NCBI RefSeq assembly: GCF_938045595.1
Contig: NZ_CALIBB010000255.1
Location: 1-41,709 of the forward strand
DNA length: 41,709 nt
Direction: 5' to 3'
Source: an uncultured Campylobacter sp.
GTDB taxonomy: Bacteria > Campylobacterota > Campylobacteria > Campylobacterales > Campylobacteraceae
Program-made: the position numbers and the translations under genes
The notes under the pieces: model-generated
Told to the model about the DNA's origin: nothing
Seen by the model: the letters and a program-made list of their open reading frames with translations, nothing else
Database searches by the model: none
Shown here: in pieces, positions 34,201 through 41,709 of the stretch
Layout: each line of letters begins with the position of its first letter
How positions within the stretch are numbered: the stretch's first letter is position 1

Positions 34201-34542
34201 TAGAAATTTTACCCCCCCTAGCTCGCCGCTTTCGTAAGCCTCCATCGCGACGTTTAGCGCGACCTGTCCGCCCATCGTAGGCAGGATCGCATCGACGCCC
34301 TCGCGCTTTATGATACGCAAAATGCTCTCTTTGGTGATCGGCTCGATATAGGTGGCGTCGGCAAAATCGGGATCGGTCATAATGGTAGCGGGGTTTGAGT
34401 TTATTAGCACTACGCGGTATCCGAGGCTCTTTAGCGTCTTAGCCGCCTGCGTGCCGCTGTAATCGAACTCGCACGCCTGGCCGATTACGATCGGACCACT
34501 GCCGATCAGTAAAATCGTCTTAATATCATCTCTTTTGGGCAT
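31279..34542 (-). CDS. carB: Carbamoyl-phosphate synthase large subunit
   Basis: CarB makes carbamoyl phosphate from bicarbonate, ATP and glutamine-derived ammonia, for pyrimidine and arginine synthesis. The 1087-residue protein has the two homologous ATP-grasp halves: LLIGSGPIVIGQACEFDYSG at the N-terminus and IIGGGPNRIGQGIEFDYCC near residue 560. Each half also has its EMNPRVSRSSALASKATGYP or EVNPRASRTVPFVSKATGIP motif. A C-terminal MGS-like regulatory domain follows (LARAFTSAGFGIAATSGTHK). The ATG at 34542 overlaps the mreC stop as TGATG, with AAGGA upstream; an in-frame TTG one codon earlier is not needed. Its partner carA is not in the window. Confidence 0.97.
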   Translation of the reverse strand: MPKRDDIKTILLIGSGPIVIGQACEFDYSGTQAAKTLKSLGYRVVLINSNPATIMTDPDFADATYIEPITKESILRIIKREGVDAILPTMGGQVALNVAMEAYESGELGGVKFLGAKPEAIKKGEDRVKFKEAMIKIGMDLPKSKYAYNIEEAMAAANEIGFPLIIRASYTLGGAGSGVAYNIDEFKEVAQNGLDVSPINEILIEESLLGWKEFEMEVIRDHKDNCIIVCSIENFDPMGVHTGDSITVAPALTLTDKEYQAMRDASFKILREIGVDTGGSNVQFAVNPQTGRMIVIEMNPRVSRSSALASKATGYPIAKVATMLAVGFSLDEIKNDITGTPASFEPVIDYIVTKIPRFAFEKFPGANPYLGTAMKSIGEVMAIGRSFKESIQKALCSLEKGYFGFVELNLSEKDLIFGLRNAQQDRILYIAQGFRAGMSVDQIYELSKIDRWFLSQIEQIVKFEERIDMEIINDAALLRQAKSWGFSDKMIANLINKKDNLGLTQNDIHFACARQGIGLEYNEVDTCAGEFAALTPYLYSSTNITPAIASRKISKDNKKVLIIGGGPNRIGQGIEFDYCCVHASYALRDMGITTIMYNCNPETVSTDYDTSDILYFEPIDFEHVRAVIEAESPDGVIVHFGGQTPLKLAKRLSTVGAKIIGTSARTIDVAEDRKKFSEFIASIGVKQPKNDTAISEAEAIEKAAAIGYPVLVRPSYVLGGRAMRRVHSEAELRQYMSEAVRVSDHSPVLIDKFLLDATELDVDAICDGRDVYIGAIMEHIEEAGIHSGDSASILPPLSLSAEMIDLVSRQTKEIALNLGVVGLMNIQFAIFENELYIIEVNPRASRTVPFVSKATGIPMAKVATRVMWQGGLREALKFYDEFGVLVEEKGILKPRIKNHICVKESVFPFNKLAGADLILGPEMKSTGEVMGIGESFAKSFAKSQIGANNALPSGGKVFLSLADHDKLRAVELARAFTSAGFGIAATSGTHKLLGENGVECEFVYKISEGRPNIEDKLKNGEISLVINTSDSKSSSTDAAKIRQSVLRFRLPYFTTMKAAIAATRSICSIKDQSALEVKTLQEYLSGR

Positions 34543-35291
34543 CAATTTTCCTTTGTAACGACATACAAAAACGCCGGCATCTCGGAGCTCACGTAGGGCT
34601 CTACGACGGCGCTTTTGTATAGCTTTCCGTTTTGAATCTCTTTAACCTTTCCTACCGGCACGCCGGCAAAAAAAATCCCGTCCTTGCCGCTGGTAAGCAC
34701 CTCATCGCCTACCTTGGGATCGAGCCACTGCGGGATGTATCTAACCACGAGCTCGTTATTTTCGCCGCCTGCGACGCCAGGAATTTGAGCATCTCCTATG
34801 AAAACGGAGAAATTGCTCTTTTCGTCGCGCTGTAAGATCGCAAGCGGGCGCCCGTCTTTATTTACTAAAATCCCTGCGGTCTTGCCCTCACTGATGAGAC
34901 CGTAAATTTTGTTTGGGTTAAAATTTTCAAAATTTACGAAGAATTTATTGTAGTCGTTTAAATTTGCATAGCTCAGCGCCTTTACGAGCTGGACTTTGGG
35001 CTCATAAATGGAGCTATTTTTATCGATCAAAATTTTATTCAGCTCGCCCGCGAACGTACTAAGCAGCATCGCCGATTTTTTTAGCTCGGCGTTTTCTTCT
35101 CGTAGAGCTTTGATCGTCTCTGCCTGGTTAAAATGCTCGTTCACAGCGCTTTTTACCCGATCACTCACGCCGTAATAAACCTCTAAAATTCCTCCTGCAA
35201 ATCCGATAAATTTGCCGTGGATATACGAGCCGAACGTAAGCGAAACGGCTACCAGCAAAACCGCGACGAGGAGGAGTTTGAGATTAGTCAT
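34542..35291 (-). CDS. mreC: Rod shape-determining protein MreC
   Basis: MreC is a bitopic inner-membrane protein that links cytoplasmic MreB to periplasmic wall synthases in the elongasome. The 249-residue protein has one N-terminal membrane segment (LKLLLVAVLLVAVSLTFGSYI), then a coiled-coil (about residues 50-85, NQAETIKALREENAELKKSA). A periplasmic beta domain follows, with LISEGKTAGILVNKDGRPLA and VGDEVLTSGKDGIFFAGVPVG, the latter a conserved signature. It overlaps mreB by 8 bases and carB by one codon. mreD is not present next to it, which is usual for Campylobacter. Confidence 0.92.
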   Translation of the reverse strand: MTNLKLLLVAVLLVAVSLTFGSYIHGKFIGFAGGILEVYYGVSDRVKSAVNEHFNQAETIKALREENAELKKSAMLLSTFAGELNKILIDKNSSIYEPKVQLVKALSYANLNDYNKFFVNFENFNPNKIYGLISEGKTAGILVNKDGRPLAILQRDEKSNFSVFIGDAQIPGVAGGENNELVVRYIPQWLDPKVGDEVLTSGKDGIFFAGVPVGKVKEIQNGKLYKSAVVEPYVSSEMPAFLYVVTKEN

Positions 35292-36318
35292 TTGCCGCTT
35301 GTTTTAGCGATTTGATCTCTTCTAGGGCTTTTCCCGTGCCGTTTGCGACGCAAAGCAGCGGCTCGTCCGCGACGAAAACCGGAAGCTTTACGGTGTCGCT
35401 TAGATACTTATCTAATCCGCGAATGAGCGCGCCGCCGCCCGTTAGCACGACGCCGTTTTCGACGATGTCGGCGGCAACTTCGGGCTGAATGCTCTCTAGC
35501 ACAAATTTCAGCGCATCGGCGATCTCTCTGATCGAGTCTTTGATCGCCTCTCTAACGTCCTCGCTCGTAAGATCGACCGAGCTTAAAAGCCCGCTAATTT
35601 GGTCTTTTCCTTTGACCGTGTAGGTAAGATCTTTTTGCTGCTGCACCGCCGTACCGATCTTGATCTTAATCTCCTCGGCCGCTCGCTCCGAAATAAGCAG
35701 GCTATATTTTTCCTTGACGTAATTAACGATGCTAGCGTCGATCTTATCGCCCGCGACGCGAACGGATTTGGCGCTGATGATACCGCCTAAAGAGATGACG
35801 CCGATCTCGGTGGTACCGCCGCCGATATCCACGACCAACGAGCCACGCGCTTCATTTACGGGAAGGCCTGCACCGATTGCCGCAGCCATCGGCTCTTCGA
35901 TTAGATAAACCTCGCGCGCGCCCGCTATCATCGCGCTTTCGCGCACGGCTTTACGCTCGACCTGAGTTAGCCCGTAAGGAACCGAGATGATGATGCGCGG
36001 GCTTACGAAAAAGCGGCGCTTGTGGGTCTTTTCGATGAAATACCTAATCATCTTCTCCGTCATATCAAAATCCGCAATAACGCCGTCCTTCATCGGGCGC
36101 ACCGCTTCGATATCGCCCGGAGTGCGTCCGAGCATCTCTTTAGCCTCGGCACCCACGGCGATGATCCTTTGCTTGCCGTAGCGTTCGTTTTGCACCGCTA
36201 CGACGCTCGGTTCGTTGATGATGATGCCTTTATCTTTTAGCAGCACAAGCGTGTTTGCCGTGCCTAGATCGATGCCCATATCCCTAGAAAATAATCCTAG
36301 AATCGAATCAAGTAACAT
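35284..36318 (-). CDS. mreB: Rod shape-determining protein MreB
   Basis: MreB is the bacterial actin homologue that guides lateral wall growth. The 344-residue protein has the actin-fold nucleotide motifs: MGIDLGTANTLVLLKDKGII (phosphate 1), VVDIGGGTTEIGVISLGGI (phosphate 2) and ENGVVLTGGGALIRGLDKYL (adenosine). The conserved PRIIISVPYGLTQVERKAV is also present. It lies 9 bases after clpX and overlaps mreC, so it is inside the envelope operon. Length and motifs are normal. Confidence 0.97.
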   Translation of the reverse strand: MLLDSILGLFSRDMGIDLGTANTLVLLKDKGIIINEPSVVAVQNERYGKQRIIAVGAEAKEMLGRTPGDIEAVRPMKDGVIADFDMTEKMIRYFIEKTHKRRFFVSPRIIISVPYGLTQVERKAVRESAMIAGAREVYLIEEPMAAAIGAGLPVNEARGSLVVDIGGGTTEIGVISLGGIISAKSVRVAGDKIDASIVNYVKEKYSLLISERAAEEIKIKIGTAVQQQKDLTYTVKGKDQISGLLSSVDLTSEDVREAIKDSIREIADALKFVLESIQPEVAADIVENGVVLTGGGALIRGLDKYLSDTVKLPVFVADEPLLCVANGTGKALEEIKSLKQAAND

Positions 36319-36327
36319 TTATCCCCT

Positions 36328-37566
36328 TTATGCAGTTAAATTTTGTTTTACAAGTATCGGCTTGGAGACGCCGTCTACGACCTCTTTGGAGATGATGACG
36401 TCATAGCCCTTAAGCTCAGGCAGATCAAACATAATATCGATCATGATCTCCTCAATTATGCTGCGAAGCCCGCGCGCACCGGTTTTGCGCTTGATCGCAA
36501 GGCTCGCGACCTCCCTTAGCGCGTCGTCGTCAAATTTTAAATTTGCGCCGTCTATCGCAAAGAGCTTTTGATATTGCTTTAAGATCGCGTTTTTCGGCTC
36601 GGTTAAAATTCTAACCATCGCCTTTTCGTCGATCTCATTTAGCGTAGCCACTACGTGCAATCGCCCGATGAGCTCGGGGATTATGCCGTAATGCACCAGA
36701 TCGTCGGCCTCGACAATGTTTAGTAAATTTAGGCTCTCTTTTTTACTGCGCTTGGTTTGATTAAACCCGAGTACATTATGCCCGATGCGGCGGTTGATGA
36801 TCTCGTTTAGCCCGTCGAACGCGCCGCCGCAGACGAACAAAATATTGGTCGTATCGATCTGGATGAAGTCTTGATTTGGATGCTTGCGACCGCCCTTTGG
36901 AGGGATATTAACGACGCTTCCTTCGATGATCTTAAGAAGCGCTTGCTGCACCCCCTCGCCGCTTACGTCGCGCGTGATGCTGCGGTTTTCGCTCATTCGC
37001 GCGATCTTATCGATCTCATCTACGAATACGATACCGCGCTGCGCCTTTTCTACGTCGCCATCCGCGGCCTGTAAAAGGCGGGTGAGGATATTTTCTACGT
37101 CCTCGCCGACGTAGCCCGCTTCCGTTAGGCTCGTAGCATCGCTAATGGCGATCGGCACATCCAAAAATTTCGCCAAAGTCTGCGCCATAAGCGTTTTGCC
37201 GCTGCCGGTAGGTCCGATGAGCAAGATATTTGATTTTGAAATTTCGGTATCGTCGCCCTTCGCATCGGTCTGCCTGAAAATTCTTTTATAGTGGTTGTAA
37301 ACGCCGACGCTAAAAATTTTCTTAGCGCGCTCCTGACCGATGACGTAGCGGTTTAGAACCTCCATCAACGCCTTTGGCTTGATAGCCTCGAAATCGATCT
37401 CTTTATTTTGATTTTGTATCGCCTCATTTTGACCTTCGCTGCCGTGGATAGCGGCGTATGCCATATCGATACAATAGCTGCAGATAGCCGCCGTACCGTC
37501 GTCGTTAGGATAGATACGACGCCCGTCCGCGCCCGTCTCACCGCAAAAACTGCACTTATTTGCCAT
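36328..37566 (-). CDS. clpX: ATP-dependent Clp protease ATP-binding subunit ClpX
   Basis: ClpX is an AAA+ unfoldase that feeds substrates to ClpP. The N-terminal zinc domain has CSFC (Cys5, Cys8) and CSYC (Cys29, Cys32). The AAA+ core shows Walker A GPTGSGKT, Walker B IVFVDEIDKIA, and the pore loop region EAGYVGEDVENIL. The IGF-type loop for ClpP contact is represented by LIGRLHVV-region sequence and LGFNQTKRSKKES nearby. Length 412 is normal. It begins at the base where lpxA ends (37566). ClpP is not encoded in the window. Confidence 0.97.
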   Translation of the reverse strand: MANKCSFCGETGADGRRIYPNDDGTAAICSYCIDMAYAAIHGSEGQNEAIQNQNKEIDFEAIKPKALMEVLNRYVIGQERAKKIFSVGVYNHYKRIFRQTDAKGDDTEISKSNILLIGPTGSGKTLMAQTLAKFLDVPIAISDATSLTEAGYVGEDVENILTRLLQAADGDVEKAQRGIVFVDEIDKIARMSENRSITRDVSGEGVQQALLKIIEGSVVNIPPKGGRKHPNQDFIQIDTTNILFVCGGAFDGLNEIINRRIGHNVLGFNQTKRSKKESLNLLNIVEADDLVHYGIIPELIGRLHVVATLNEIDEKAMVRILTEPKNAILKQYQKLFAIDGANLKFDDDALREVASLAIKRKTGARGLRSIIEEIMIDIMFDLPELKGYDVIISKEVVDGVSKPILVKQNLTA

Positions 37567-38357
37567 TAAATTTTACCTTTATCTAGCGGAATTCCGCGTT
37601 TTGTGTTGATTATAAACTCGCACATCTTGCGCACGTTTTGATCGCTCGTCTCGTTTAATAAAATTTGCGCCTGCTCCTTTAAGCCCTTGCCTTGGTTGAA
37701 TAAAAATTTATACGCCCGATTTATCGTCTCGACCGTCTCTTTATCGAAGCGGCGGCGGATGCCCGTTAAATTTAGCCCGCGAATATAGGCGCGGTTGCCC
37801 TCGGCTAGACAAAACGGCACCACGTCCTGACTAAGCGCGCTAGCCCCTGCGATCATGCAGCTCTCGCCGATTTGGACGAACTGATGCACGGGGGTAAGCC
37901 CGCCGATAACGGCATAATCGCCCATTAAGACGTGGCCTGCGAGCGTAGCGTTGTTGGCTAGGATTATGTTGCTGCCCAGCACGCAATCGTGCGCGATGTG
38001 GCAATACGCCATCATAAATAGATTATCGCCGATGCGCGTAAATCCGTCGCCCTTATGCGAGCCCGAGCTAATCGTGCAAAACTCGTGAATCGTAGCATTT
38101 TTGCCGATGATTAGCCCCGTGCGCTCGCCCTCTTCAAAGCTCATATCCTGCGGAATTTCGCCCACGATCGCGTATGAAAAAATTTTAGAGTTCTCGCCGA
38201 TTTGCGTATCGCCGATGATGCGCGCGCCCTGCTTGATCGTGCAGCCGTCGCCGATTTTAGACTGCGCGCTTATGAAAGCATACGGCTCGATCACAACCTC
38301 GGCTCCGATCTGCGCGCCGTCCTCGATGATCGCCGTGTGGTGAACTTTAGCCATCAT
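37566..38357 (-). CDS. lpxA: UDP-N-acetylglucosamine acyltransferase LpxA
   Basis: LpxA adds the first acyl chain in lipid A synthesis, using acyl-ACP. The 263-residue protein has a left-handed beta-helix built from hexapeptide repeats (IEDGAQIGAEVVIEPYAFIS, IGDGCTIKQGARIIG and onward) to about residue 180, then a helical C-terminal part. The catalytic His is in YCHIAHDCVLGSN, and the NATLAGHVLMGDYAVIGG segment is typical. The ATG pair at 38357 overlaps the fabZ stop as ATGA; the second ATG (Ala-Lys start) is an equally possible start. fabZ-lpxA pairing is conserved widely. Confidence 0.96.
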   Translation of the reverse strand: MMAKVHHTAIIEDGAQIGAEVVIEPYAFISAQSKIGDGCTIKQGARIIGDTQIGENSKIFSYAIVGEIPQDMSFEEGERTGLIIGKNATIHEFCTISSGSHKGDGFTRIGDNLFMMAYCHIAHDCVLGSNIILANNATLAGHVLMGDYAVIGGLTPVHQFVQIGESCMIAGASALSQDVVPFCLAEGNRAYIRGLNLTGIRRRFDKETVETINRAYKFLFNQGKGLKEQAQILLNETSDQNVRKMCEFIINTKRGIPLDKGKI

Positions 38358-38803
38358 TTATCCATTATCATCGCTTGAAGTTCAGCCTGTGCAGCCAGTG
38401 TGGCGCCGTCGTTGATGTAAGCTTCGCCCTTTAGCACCCAGATGCGTCCGCGATGTTTGATTACGCTGATGCGATATTCAAGCTTGTCGCCGGGGCGAAC
38501 CGGGCTTCTAAATTTAGCGTTGTCGATACTCATAAAATACACGACCTTGTCGCTTAGATCGACGCCGTCTTTCTCCATACTCTTAAACGCCAGCACGCCG
38601 CCTGCCTGCGCTAAGCCCTCGATGATCATGACGCCCGGATAGATCGGATGCCCCGGAAAGTGGCCCTGAAAGATCTGCTCGTTGTAGGTTACGTTTTTAT
38701 AGGCCTTGATGCTTTCGCCTATACTGAGCTCTTCGACGCGATCTATCAGCAAAAACGGGAAGCGATGAGGTAGGATGGAGAGAATTTCGTTTATGTCTAT
38801 CAT
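38354..38803 (-). CDS. fabZ: 3-hydroxyacyl-ACP dehydratase FabZ
   Basis: FabZ removes water from 3-hydroxyacyl-ACP in fatty acid elongation. The 149-residue hot-dog protein shows ILSILPHRFPFLLIDRVEEL at the N-terminus. The active-site helix GHFPGHPIYPGVMIIEGLAQ has the catalytic His and Glu. It is the first gene of the operon running through carB. The 33-base gap from queH upstream contains only AT-rich sequence, so its promoter may lie there or further up. Length and motifs are ordinary. Confidence 0.96.
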   Translation of the reverse strand: MIDINEILSILPHRFPFLLIDRVEELSIGESIKAYKNVTYNEQIFQGHFPGHPIYPGVMIIEGLAQAGGVLAFKSMEKDGVDLSDKVVYFMSIDNAKFRSPVRPGDKLEYRISVIKHRGRIWVLKGEAYINDGATLAAQAELQAMIMDK

Positions 38804-38836
38804 TATCTGCCTTTATTTAAAAATCTTGCAATTTTA

Positions 38837-39970
38837 TCAAATTCTTACTAAAATTTCCCTAACGTCTAAAAATATGCGCGAGAGCCCGTAAATTTGAACT
38901 TTGGCGGCTCTTATCTCGTCCGTGACGATGATCGGCGAGAGCGAGCCCGCAGCGCACAGCGCGGCACGAGCTTTATTTTGACGCGCAAGACTCGGCGGAT
39001 TTTTTAACATTTCGGATACGCTTTTGAAATTTGATCTTGAAATTTCGTTAAATTTCGCCAGGCTTAAAATTTTAATCTCGCCTTTGTCGCTGCAAAAAAT
39101 TTCGCACTTCCGCTCTATGCTAAACTTCACGTTTTCGCGCGTAAAATGCGAGCCAAATAGCACAAACGAGGGCACTACACGCCCGTCAAATTTAATCCAT
39201 GCACAGAGCAGGCGGTAGTTTAAAAACCGATCGCGCAGCACGCTAAATTTAACTCCTTTTCTTTCAAGCGCACAAAGCTTTTTGTAAAATTTCAACTTCT
39301 CCTCTACCGAAGCGGGCAGGATTTGCCGATCGATCGGCGACATTAGTTCGTAAATTTCGGCACCTTGGGCTAAATTTCGCTTCAAATCCGCCGTCAAACT
39401 TCCGCCGAAATCCCGCTCAGCCTTTCGCTGATCATCCCGCTGCGACGCAAGCGCGTAGATGCAGCCGCAGTAGTTTTGATGATAGAGCGCGTCTTTTTTC
39501 GCAAGCGCAAACTGCTCGTTCGTGCCGCCGTTTTTGCGAAAATCGGGCGCGATAAACTCTAGCCCGTAGCGCTCACAAATGCGCCGTAGCGAGACACAAA
39601 GCTGAGCGTGCGATTTTTTGGGGCTCATAAGAAGAGTCGTAGTGATTTTGCGCTCGCCCAAACTTAGCGCGAACTCGGCCGTTTTTTGCATGCGAAAATC
39701 AAAGCAAAACTCGCAGCGCGCGCCTTTTTCGGGCTCGTTTTCAAGCCCGCGCGCACCCTGTAGCCAGCCCTGAAAATCATACTCGCCCGGGATAAATTTA
39801 ATCCCTAAATTTTCGCAAACCCGCTTTGAGTCGTGCATTCTAAGAACGTATTCGCCGTAGGGATGGATATTTGGATCGTAAAAATAGCCTATTAGCGGCT
39901 CTTGCGTGAGCTCTTTCAAGCGGCGTAAAAAATAATCGCAATCGACCGAGCAGCAGATGTGAACCAGCAA
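38837..39970 (-). CDS. queH: Epoxyqueuosine reductase QueH
   Basis: QueH reduces epoxyqueuosine to queuosine in tRNA, as an iron-sulfur alternative to QueG. The 377-residue protein begins LVHICCSVDCDYFLRRL with the conserved adjacent cysteines (6 and 7). It then has GYFYDPNIHPYGEYVLR, CEFCFDFRMQKTAEFA (CxxC), TTTLLMSPKKSH and YHQNYCGCIYAL. The cysteines match the cluster and catalytic ligands of the former DUF208 family. A C-terminal extension of about 170 residues (from the ADLKRNLAQGAEIYELMSP region) exceeds the short QueH form but is common in epsilonproteobacteria. The start is a TTG at 39970 with AAAGGG 7 bases upstream. Confidence 0.9.
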   Translation of the reverse strand: MLVHICCSVDCDYFLRRLKELTQEPLIGYFYDPNIHPYGEYVLRMHDSKRVCENLGIKFIPGEYDFQGWLQGARGLENEPEKGARCEFCFDFRMQKTAEFALSLGERKITTTLLMSPKKSHAQLCVSLRRICERYGLEFIAPDFRKNGGTNEQFALAKKDALYHQNYCGCIYALASQRDDQRKAERDFGGSLTADLKRNLAQGAEIYELMSPIDRQILPASVEEKLKFYKKLCALERKGVKFSVLRDRFLNYRLLCAWIKFDGRVVPSFVLFGSHFTRENVKFSIERKCEIFCSDKGEIKILSLAKFNEISRSNFKSVSEMLKNPPSLARQNKARAALCAAGSLSPIIVTDEIRAAKVQIYGLSRIFLDVREILVRI

Positions 39971-39999
39971 ATTTTAACCCTTTGCACGAAATTTTTGGA

Positions 40000-40005
40000 T
40001 ATAAT
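40000..40005 (+). promoter_or_regulatory. Candidate -10 element for the DUF748 gene
   Basis: TATAAT preceded by TTTTTGGA, an extended -10 in an AT-rich setting, lies 30 bases before the ATG at 40036. The spacer (39971-40035) is divergent, so the queH promoter should also be near. Confidence 0.55.
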
Positions 40006-40035
40006 TTTACGCTATCAAAATTAATGAGCGGAAAA

Positions 40036-41709
40036 ATGAAAAATTTTTTTATAAAACACTGGCGTAAGTTTGCTTGCGGCGTAGGTGGATTTGCGCTGTT
40101 TTACGTGCTTGCGGGCTTTTTCGGCGTGCCGCTTTTTATCGAAAAGGCGCTGCCTAAAATTTTAGAAGGCAGAGCAAAATTTAGCGTGCAGGACGCTAAA
40201 TTTAACCCCTTTACCTACGAGCTAAACGCCACAAAGCCGGAGCTTAGCACTTTTAAGCCGCTGTTTAGCGCCGATGAGATAAATCTAAAAATCGGTTTTT
40301 CAAAGCTTTTTAAAAAGACTCTCGCGGTAGAAATTTTGCATCTTAAATCGCCTAAATTTCACGTCGAACGCGAGCAAAACGGCACCTTCAATTTCGAGCC
40401 GCTAATCTCGGAGCAAAAGAGCGAAAGCAAGGATGAAAACTCGAGCTTCAACGTCACGCTGAATAATTTTAAGATCGAGCGCGGCTCTCTGGGCTACGTC
40501 GATAACTCCCTAAAAAGGCCGTTTTCGCTCATCTCAACCGAGCTAAATTATGAGATCAACGGCTTAAGCTTAAAGGACGAAACGATCGGCGAGCACGATC
40601 TAAGCGCCGTTTCGCGCACATACGACTCGTTAAGCTTCGATGGAGCGATCGATCTAGCGCCTCTGCGGTTGCATGGCAAAATAGATCTTAAACGGCTAAA
40701 AATCGATCCATTTTGGCTATCATACCTCGATCCTAGCGGCGTGCGGCTTAAAAACGGCTTTCTTTCCGCCACGCTGAATTACCGATTGAGCCTTGATGAA
40801 AATATAAAATTTACGCTTGAAAACTCAAAGCTCGAGCTGCAAAGCCTAGAAATTTTGCAAGATCAAAGCTTAATTTCGCTTGGTTCGCTAAAAATCCCGA
40901 GCTTTAGCCTAAATACGGACGTTTCGGATGAAATTTCAGGCGCAGTAGCGATCCCGCAGGTGCTGCTTTCGGATGCAAAATACGATATGAACGAAACTAA
41001 AATTTCCACGGGCTTTGAGGGCGCGCGGGTCGCGGATTTTGCGCTGGATTTTAATAAAACGGGGGCAAACTTGCGGCTAAACTCCGCCGTAAAAAGCGTA
41101 GATCTAAACCGCTCAAGCTTTGCAAACCCGCTAATTTCGGCCGTTTCAAACGACACTAAAATCACGGAAAATTTCTTAAAATTTAACGCCGAAGGTAACA
41201 ATACGGCCCTTCATACGGGCTTTGGCGCCTTTAATATCGCTGATACGCAGATTACGCTAGCGCGCAGCGATAAAATTTCACTCGCCGCAACCGAGCTGGG
41301 CGCATTTAGCTACGACAAAGAGGGTGCGCAAAACGGCGCAAGTCTAAAATTTGCTAAAATTTCAAACTCCAAAATCGCAAATAAAAACGGAATTTTTAGC
41401 GGATTTGAAAGCTTCGGCGTGCAGGGAGTGAAATTTAACGTCGCGGATCTAAATCTCGGCGTGGATAAAATTTTGCTAAACGCGCCGTTTTTCAACTCGG
41501 AGGTGGACGCTGGCGGCGCCAAAAGCATAAACGATCTGGCGATTTTAAGCGCGATCTCTAAAAATCCCGCAAGCCCCAAAAAAACGGCGAGTTCTAACGC
41601 CGTAAGCCAAGCGGATGCAAATTCTACGGCAAGCGGCACAAATTTAAATTCTAAAAAGCCCTCCAAAAGCCCCGCTTTAAAATTTAAGATCGGCGAGGCC
41701 TCCATAACG
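40036..41709 (+). CDS. DUF748/AsmA-like envelope protein (partial)
   Basis: The first 558 codons of a large protein run off the right edge without a stop. It opens with a membrane segment (residues 11-30, KFACGVGGFALFYVLAGFFG) followed by VPLFIEKALPKILEGRAKFS. Next come the DUF748-type repeats: VQDAKFNPFTYELNATKPEL, FSADEINLKIGFSKLFKKTL and FKIERGSLGYVDNSLKRPFS. The remainder is beta-rich, as expected for the AsmA superfamily of inter-membrane lipid-transport bridges. Such proteins span the periplasm and affect outer-membrane composition. A low-complexity Asn/Ala/Ser/Lys stretch appears near residues 515-550. Family is likely; substrate unknown. Confidence 0.8.
   Translation, partial: MKNFFIKHWRKFACGVGGFALFYVLAGFFGVPLFIEKALPKILEGRAKFSVQDAKFNPFTYELNATKPELSTFKPLFSADEINLKIGFSKLFKKTLAVEILHLKSPKFHVEREQNGTFNFEPLISEQKSESKDENSSFNVTLNNFKIERGSLGYVDNSLKRPFSLISTELNYEINGLSLKDETIGEHDLSAVSRTYDSLSFDGAIDLAPLRLHGKIDLKRLKIDPFWLSYLDPSGVRLKNGFLSATLNYRLSLDENIKFTLENSKLELQSLEILQDQSLISLGSLKIPSFSLNTDVSDEISGAVAIPQVLLSDAKYDMNETKISTGFEGARVADFALDFNKTGANLRLNSAVKSVDLNRSSFANPLISAVSNDTKITENFLKFNAEGNNTALHTGFGAFNIADTQITLARSDKISLAATELGAFSYDKEGAQNGASLKFAKISNSKIANKNGIFSGFESFGVQGVKFNVADLNLGVDKILLNAPFFNSEVDAGGAKSINDLAILSAISKNPASPKKTASSNAVSQADANSTASGTNLNSKKPSKSPALKFKIGEASIT

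Noticed and set aside
1..41709. tRNA, rRNA and CRISPR arrays
   Set aside because: I read the gene-free spacers and found no cloverleaf ending, no rRNA-like sequence and no regularly spaced identical repeats; the nuoI and nuoG repeats are coding and in frame.

Overview
The window looks like a chromosomal segment of a Campylobacter of the oral or otherwise moderate-GC type (C. gracilis, showae, rectus, concisus or a relative). I infer this from four things. The complex I operon has the epsilonproteobacterial layout, with nuoE and nuoF replaced by two unrelated small genes. Two gene orders match what I recall of C. jejuni: fabZ-lpxA-clpX-mreB-mreC-carB, and malic enzyme-gltX beside a SurA-like gene. 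An MqnA (futalosine-route menaquinone) gene is present. AAATTT and AATTTTAAAATT words fill most intergenic spaces. The species is not determined. I found no rRNA, tRNA, CRISPR array or insertion sequence.

Region 1 (1-12038, minus strand) is the operon nuoA-B-C-D-(E-like)-(F-like)-G-H-I-J-K-L-M. Genes overlap or nearly abut, and nuoM runs off the left edge. It encodes a proton-pumping quinone reductase which, in Campylobacter, takes electrons from flavodoxin rather than NADH. NuoI carries a repetitive tail of roughly 200 residues and NuoG has two low-complexity inserts.

Region 2 (12212-16523, plus strand) holds a PiT phosphate transporter, an AzlC/AzlD amino-acid exporter pair and a HemN/HemW-like radical SAM protein. 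Region 3 (16640-19817, plus strand) is an AT-rich accessory cluster of six small genes. One is a clear Imm53-type immunity protein, one resembles Imm45, and the rest are unrecognised. No toxin gene is present, so it looks like an orphan immunity-gene array.

Region 4 (20254-28079, minus strand) holds a DUF4197 protein, then mqnA-gdhA (gdhA has an apparent 1-base frameshift near its C-terminus, and the mqnA leader can form competing hairpins), then gltX-malic enzyme-pncB-lipoprotein. gltX and the SurA-like gene (28165-29055, plus) diverge from a compact symmetric promoter region.

Region 5 (29173-31180) is a second small accessory patch: an unknown beta-rich protein, an immunity-like cysteine protein, and a decayed leucine-rich gene remnant. 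Region 6 (31279-38803, minus) is the conserved operon fabZ-lpxA-clpX-mreB-mreC-carB, covering fatty acid and lipid A synthesis, the protease unfoldase, cell shape and carbamoyl phosphate. It is followed by queH (38837-39970, minus) and, divergently, the start of a large DUF748/AsmA-like envelope protein that runs off the right edge.
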